Below are positions 59,886 through 64,000 of a stretch of 64,000 nt of DNA, piece after piece. Source of the stretch: Azospirillum sp. TSA2s (lineage in GTDB: Bacteria > Pseudomonadota > Alphaproteobacteria > Azospirillales > Azospirillaceae); NCBI RefSeq assembly GCF_004923315.1, contig NZ_CP039650.1:930001-994000 (forward strand), given 5' to 3'. How positions within the stretch are numbered: position 1 is the stretch's first letter; each line of letters starts with the position of its first letter. Made by a program: the position numbers and the translations under genes. A model generated the notes under the pieces. The model had not been told where the DNA came from and made no database searches. It saw nothing but the letters and a program-made list of their open reading frames with translations.

Positions 59886-61859
59886 ATGGCCGTTCCAAGC
59901 TTCACCCAATACGATCCGATCATCCAAGCGGCGGCCAAGCGGTTCGGCGTAGACCCGAACCTCATCCGTGGCGTGATGGCGCTGGAGAACTACGGCGGGA
60001 ACGCTGGCTTGCGCGGCGGCTCCGGAGAGTTCGGCCTCATGCAGGTCATGCCGGGCACCTACGCCGACCTTGCCCGCCGGCATGGGTTGGGCTCCGACGC
60101 TTCCGACCCGTCCAACAACATCATGGCCGGGACCGCATACATCGCGGAGAACCTTCAGGCCAACGGCGGGGACGTTGCAAAGACGCTGGCGGCCTACAAC
60201 GCCGGCCCTGGCGGTTCCGCCAAGTTCCGGCAGACGGGGGACGCTTCCACCCTTCCGGCTGTGACGCAGGGCTACCTTCAGCGCGCGGCCCGGTTCGGGG
60301 TGATCGATCCGAGCCAAGCATCAGCCGTCGAAATCACAGACAGCCCGCGGGGGAGTTCCATGCCCGGACGAAACTATGCGGCCACTTATACCAGCGAAGA
60401 GGCGGGCGTCCCGCCGCTGACTGAGGCGGACGTTGTGCGGATGATGAACGCGCCCCGCTCGCCTTATCGCTCCACCGATGATAGCGGCGGGCGGGCGGTT
60501 GTCGATGCACTGCGCGGGCAGTTCGGGCAATCCGCGGGCGCTCCCCCTGGACTCCTCTCCCAAGGAACCCCCGGCCCGTCAGCCGATGGCATGGGCGGCC
60601 TACTCGGCAACGGACAGTTCCAAGGGCAGGCGCTCCTTGCCCTGGCGTCCGGCTTGCTGAGCGGGCGCAATTGGGCGGAAGGGCTTGGCGGCGGCATGCA
60701 GAACCTTGCGCAGGTGGCGAGTGCCGCTCAGCAGCGGGCTATGCAGCAGCGACAGCTTGACCGGCAGGACCGGAACGACAAGGCCGATCAGGACTGGCGC
60801 CGCATGCAGTGGGAGCGCCTGTCGCAGAACGACGCCCGCGATCAGGAATGGAAGAAGCAGACGTTCGACCGTCAGGCGACCAATGACCAGTTTGACCAAC
60901 AGTACCGCCGCGACGCCCTCCGCATCCAAGAGATGAACGCGACGAAGCAGAACAAGCCCGACGTCATCAAGGCGATGGAGGCGGCCGGCATCGATCCGGC
61001 ATCGCCTGCCGGTCAGCAGTACCTGCGGCAGAAATACCTTGGCGGGTTCGGCGAAGACCCGTCGACGGGCGCCGCTGACCGCTCGACCATTGCCGCGACG
61101 CTGGGGGTTCCTCTGGCTGACGTTGACCCGTATTCCGACCCGAAGCTCTCCCCCAAGGGCAAGGAAAACCTGTTGCTCGCCAATCAGAAGGCGGCGGAGA
61201 AGCGCTTTGCCGACCTTCAGGAGGCGGAAGACGCGGCCCGTCAGCAGGCGCAGCAATACAAGCGCTTCTTGGACCTGAACGACCGAGTCGAAACCGGCGG
61301 CAAGTATGCCATTCCGGGCGCTCAGTCCATCGGCAGCGCGTTGGACAGCGACGTTTCGGAAATGTCGTCCATCACGGCGAAGATCGCCCCGACGCTCCGG
61401 GCACCGGGATCGGGAGCGGTCTCGGACTTCGACGCGAAGCAGTTCCTCCGTGGGACCGTCGGACTCGACAAGCCCCGAGAGGCAAACCGGGCCATCGCTA
61501 CCGCCGGCCTCGCTGCGTCTCAGCTCACCATCGACCGGGGGCAGTTCGAGCGAGCCTATTTCGACGCGAACAAGACCCTCTCCGGCGCGGATCGGGCTTG
61601 GCAGAGCTACCTGAACGCAAATCCGATCTTTGACCCGTCGGCGAAGGAGGGGGCCTTGCGCCTCAACTCCAACCGCAAGGGCTGGCGCGACTTCTTCAAG
61701 GCGCAGGGCAGCCCATCCGATGCGGACATGCGTGAGGGAACCGCCAACCCGGCGCGGGCTCTCCCGCCGGGCAGTGAGGTTGTCGACGGGGCGCAACCGG
61801 CCGGCGGTGCGTCGAAGCTGTCCGATGACGACATTCTCAAGTCGCTGGGGCTCAAGTGA
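59886..61859 (+). CDS. Lytic transglycosylase-containing ejection protein
   Basis: 657 residues. Residues 10-145 are an SLT (goose-lysozyme-like) domain: VDPNLIRGVMALENYGG with catalytic Glu34, then GEFGLMQVMPGTYADLARRHG and TLAAYNAGPGG. The rest is helical and charged, with long Gln/Asp/Arg segments (QQRAMQQRQLDRQDRNDKADQDWRRMQWERLSQND). It probably opens peptidoglycan locally during DNA entry. ATG follows the upstream stop by 4 bases and overlaps the next gene at ATGA. Confidence 0.88.
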   Translation: MAVPSFTQYDPIIQAAAKRFGVDPNLIRGVMALENYGGNAGLRGGSGEFGLMQVMPGTYADLARRHGLGSDASDPSNNIMAGTAYIAENLQANGGDVAKTLAAYNAGPGGSAKFRQTGDASTLPAVTQGYLQRAARFGVIDPSQASAVEITDSPRGSSMPGRNYAATYTSEEAGVPPLTEADVVRMMNAPRSPYRSTDDSGGRAVVDALRGQFGQSAGAPPGLLSQGTPGPSADGMGGLLGNGQFQGQALLALASGLLSGRNWAEGLGGGMQNLAQVASAAQQRAMQQRQLDRQDRNDKADQDWRRMQWERLSQNDARDQEWKKQTFDRQATNDQFDQQYRRDALRIQEMNATKQNKPDVIKAMEAAGIDPASPAGQQYLRQKYLGGFGEDPSTGAADRSTIAATLGVPLADVDPYSDPKLSPKGKENLLLANQKAAEKRFADLQEAEDAARQQAQQYKRFLDLNDRVETGGKYAIPGAQSIGSALDSDVSEMSSITAKIAPTLRAPGSGAVSDFDAKQFLRGTVGLDKPREANRAIATAGLAASQLTIDRGQFERAYFDANKTLSGADRAWQSYLNANPIFDPSAKEGALRLNSNRKGWRDFFKAQGSPSDADMREGTANPARALPPGSEVVDGAQPAGGASKLSDDDILKSLGLK

Positions 61860-63937
61860 TGGCTGAAGATCGCGCGGCATTGCTGGCTGAAGCTTACCGT
61901 CGGGGCATCCTTCCCCCTGATCAGGCAAGCGCCTATGAGGAAGCCCTCCGACGTGGGCTGATCGGCGGGGACGCGAAGGACGCAGCCCCATCCAAGCCCA
62001 AGGCGTCCGGAGACACCATGTCCGCCGGACTCCGCGGTCAGATCATGCAGGGCGTCACGCTCGGGTTCGGAGACGAGTTCAACGCCGCAAGCCGATCCGC
62101 CCCCGGCTGGATCGCAAACCTCGTGACCGGCAATGTCCCGCTGTCCGACGTCGGGAAGGCGCTGGGCATCAGCGAGGGGCAGAGCGAACTGAACAAGGCG
62201 TACAACGACCGCCTCGCCGCAGAGCGTGCCGACCTGGAGGCGTACCAGCGGGCGCACCCCGTTGCATCCTTGGCCGGGCAGGCTCTCGGGAGCTTGGTCG
62301 CTGCCCCGGCCGGAGCCATCAACGCCATGCGCGGCGGGGCAGAGGTTGCCTTGCCCGCGGCGAAGAGTGGCGCGGCTATGGCTGGCGATCTGTTGACGAC
62401 GGGCGCGACCATGGGTGCGGTCAGCGGCGCCGGTAATGCGGACGGCGGGCTCTCGGATCGACTCGGCGGAGCGCTTGAGGGGGCGGCCATCGGCGGCACT
62501 CTCGGCGTAGCTGTGCCCGCCCTCATCTCTGGCGCCGGCCGCACTCTCGGGTGGGCGGGCTCAGCGCTGGGGCTGCGGAACGCGGACAAGGCGGCTGAGA
62601 ACAAGGTTCTCCAGGCACTGGCGCGCGATGGCGTGTCGCTGGACGAACTCCCCGGCCGCTTCACTGCGACCAACAAGCCGCTTGGGTTGCTGGACGTTGG
62701 CGGGGAGAACACGCTCGGCCTCGCTCGGACGGCGGCAGGCACCCCCGGCACGGCCCGTCAGGTGGCGGCCGATATGCTCGAAGGGCGGCAGGCTGGACAA
62801 GTCGGGCGCCTCGCTGGCGACATCAGGGGCAACGTAGCGCCGCAGGGCTTCCACGACGAGGCAGCCGCCCTGATCGCGAAGCGCAACGCCGACGCAGCGA
62901 CGCTCTATCCGGAGGCGATGAGCACCAAGCCGGTATGGTCGGAGCGCATTCAGCAGTTTCTAGACGACCCAATCGCCAAGGGCGGACTGCGGCAGGGGCT
63001 GGAAATCCAGCGGCTGGAGGCGCTTGCCCGTGGGGAGAAGTTCAACCCCCTGGATTACGCCATTACCGGCTTCAACGAGGCAGGAGACCCGATCCTGTCG
63101 GGCGTGCCGAACATGCGGACCCTGAACACCGTCAAGAAGGGGCTCGACAACATCCTTGAGGGCTACCGGGACAGCACCACGGGGCGCCTGGCGCTGGACG
63201 AGCGCGGCCGGGCTGTCGATCAGGTGCGCCGCGCCTTCTTGGGTGAGGTCGACAACCTGAACCCCGACTATGCCGCCGCTCGGCAGGCGTGGGCAGGACC
63301 GACGCAGGCGCGCGACCTGATGCAGCGCGGGCGGGACTTCGCGAAGATGGACGCCCCCGACATTGCCCGAGAGGTGGCGAGCATGTCGGATGCCGACCGA
63401 GAATTCTATCGGATCGGCGTGGCGCAGGCTCTGCGTGACCGGCTGTTCCGGGACACTGCGCAGCCGGGGCAGAATGCGGCGCTCCGCGTGTCCGGTGAGG
63501 GGCTGAATGAGAAGCTGACCGCTGCCCTTGGGAAGGAGAAGGCCGACGCCCTCCTATCCAGCGTGAAGGCTGAAGCCGATATGACCGCCCGGCGCAACTT
63601 CGTCCGTGGCGGCTCTCAGACGGCCAACAAGCAAGCCGACGCGGCAGACATGGCGGTCGACACTGGCGTTCTCCAAAGCCTGCTGCGTGGCGACATCAAG
63701 GGCGCGGCCCTCAACTCCGTAGGCTCTGCCGTCCGTCGCGCCTCTGGCATGACCCCGTCGACCGCCAACAGCCTAGCCGGGCTGCTGTACGAGACGGACC
63801 CGACGATGAACGCCTTCATCCTGTCGCGCCTCCAGCACCGCCTGAACTCCAACATGGCAGCCGAACGCCCCGTTGCGGCCGGCGCTAGAGCCTTTGCCCG
63901 CGCCTCTGGCGTGGCTGTCCCCGGTCTACTGAACTAG
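61859..63937 (+). CDS. Large internal virion/ejection protein
   Basis: 692 residues. It starts AEDRAALLAEAYRRGILPPDQASAYEEALRRGLIGGD, a motif shared with other ejection proteins, and has hydrophobic Ala/Gly stretches (ALGSLVAAPAGAINAMRGGAEVALPAAKSGAAMAG) followed by long helices (FRGEVDNLNPDYAAARQAWAGPTQARDLMQRGRDF-like wording). Phage ejection proteins of this type cross the envelope to make a channel for DNA. No enzyme domain is recognised. A GTG at 61856 is a minor alternative start. Confidence 0.75.
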   Translation: MAEDRAALLAEAYRRGILPPDQASAYEEALRRGLIGGDAKDAAPSKPKASGDTMSAGLRGQIMQGVTLGFGDEFNAASRSAPGWIANLVTGNVPLSDVGKALGISEGQSELNKAYNDRLAAERADLEAYQRAHPVASLAGQALGSLVAAPAGAINAMRGGAEVALPAAKSGAAMAGDLLTTGATMGAVSGAGNADGGLSDRLGGALEGAAIGGTLGVAVPALISGAGRTLGWAGSALGLRNADKAAENKVLQALARDGVSLDELPGRFTATNKPLGLLDVGGENTLGLARTAAGTPGTARQVAADMLEGRQAGQVGRLAGDIRGNVAPQGFHDEAAALIAKRNADAATLYPEAMSTKPVWSERIQQFLDDPIAKGGLRQGLEIQRLEALARGEKFNPLDYAITGFNEAGDPILSGVPNMRTLNTVKKGLDNILEGYRDSTTGRLALDERGRAVDQVRRAFLGEVDNLNPDYAAARQAWAGPTQARDLMQRGRDFAKMDAPDIAREVASMSDADREFYRIGVAQALRDRLFRDTAQPGQNAALRVSGEGLNEKLTAALGKEKADALLSSVKAEADMTARRNFVRGGSQTANKQADAADMAVDTGVLQSLLRGDIKGAALNSVGSAVRRASGMTPSTANSLAGLLYETDPTMNAFILSRLQHRLNSNMAAERPVAAGARAFARASGVAVPGLLN

Positions 63938-63947
63938 GAGCCCCATC

Positions 63948-64000
63948 TTGGACCAAGAAACCATCCTGAAGGCGATTGGGGCAGTTGCCGTACCGGCGGC
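63948..64000 (+). CDS. Start of the next phage gene (truncated by the window)
   Basis: TTG at 63948 follows AGGAG by 7 bases and opens a frame reading MDQETILKAIGAVAVPA up to the window edge. Too short to name; a TTG start is common in this phage's neighbourhood. Confidence 0.5.
   Translation, partial: MDQETILKAIGAVAVPA

Larger units (their letters stand above)
35048..64000. mobile_element. Prophage (left part; right end outside window)
   Basis: All genes from 35,093 on fit one phage: lysogeny genes, coupled early operon, replication genes, terminases, portal, capsid, tail and ejection proteins. Head genes with an SU10-type capsid protein, plus absence of tape-measure, tube, sheath and baseplate genes, point to a podovirus-like virion. 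All read frames appear intact. No integrase, lysis genes or right attachment site are within view. Base composition drops at 35,095-35,930, then returns to moderately high GC. Confidence 0.9.

Noticed and set aside
35093..64000. Integrase, holin/endolysin and tape-measure genes
   Set aside because: Looked for in all large and small frames; none seen. They may lie beyond the right edge.

Overview
The window is high-GC DNA from an alphaproteobacterium. Protein character suggests Azospirillum or a close relative (Rhodospirillales), judging from the LsrB/VtlR-type LysR regulator, the stand-alone Hint protein, the chemotaxis genes and the general base composition. No species can be fixed from the sequence alone.

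Positions 1 to about 35,070 are chromosomal. From left to right: a heparinase-family fragment and rsmB (minus strand), a tRNA-Gly, a crotonase-family gene, a palindromic repeat, and a DHA2-type efflux pump. Next come an LsrB/VtlR-like regulator with a structured small RNA just downstream that looks like AbcR (alpha-r15), a Hint-domain protein, a ribbon-helix-helix protein, a hemolysin-III/TrhA-like membrane protein, an LprI-domain secreted protein, a MarR-type regulator, a D-2-hydroxyacid dehydrogenase and an SH3 periplasmic protein. An HdeD-like membrane protein fused to a putative NlpC/LRAT-like domain, an MFS permease, argG and an elongation-factor-G-like GTPase follow. A Cache-like periplasmic protein and a chemoreceptor form a probable sensory pair, followed by dps and a HisKA_2 sensor kinase. 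After a stretch of small unrecognised genes come a glycine-zipper lipoprotein, a DegP/DegQ-type protease, cheZ, a pentapeptide-repeat protein, ihfB, a LapA-domain protein, an ornithine cyclodeaminase homologue, a DMT permease, a YkvA-domain protein and a short-chain dehydrogenase.

From about 35,050 to the right edge lies a prophage, cut off by the window end. A leftward regulator diverges from an AlpA-like gene. An early operon follows, with translationally coupled genes (Bro-N and KilA-N-like antirepressors, a ParB-like protein, a replication gene carrying iteron-like repeats, a DECH helicase and a P4-type primase) and a clear terminator at 44,042. The late region reads small and large terminase, portal, scaffold, SU10-type major capsid protein, head-tail adaptor, tail fibre and glycine-rich tip proteins, a beta-propeller-like tail protein, an acetyltransferase-like protein, and large internal virion/ejection proteins including a transglycosylase. 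No tape-measure, sheath, tube or baseplate genes are seen, so the phage is probably podovirus-like. No integrase, holin or right attachment site is in the window.

The most interesting items are the AbcR-like RNA beside its likely regulator, the repeats inside the phage replication gene that may be its origin, the shared stem-loop leaders in front of the portal, scaffold and internal-protein genes, the CheZ with two FliM-like tail motifs, and the HdeD fusion protein.
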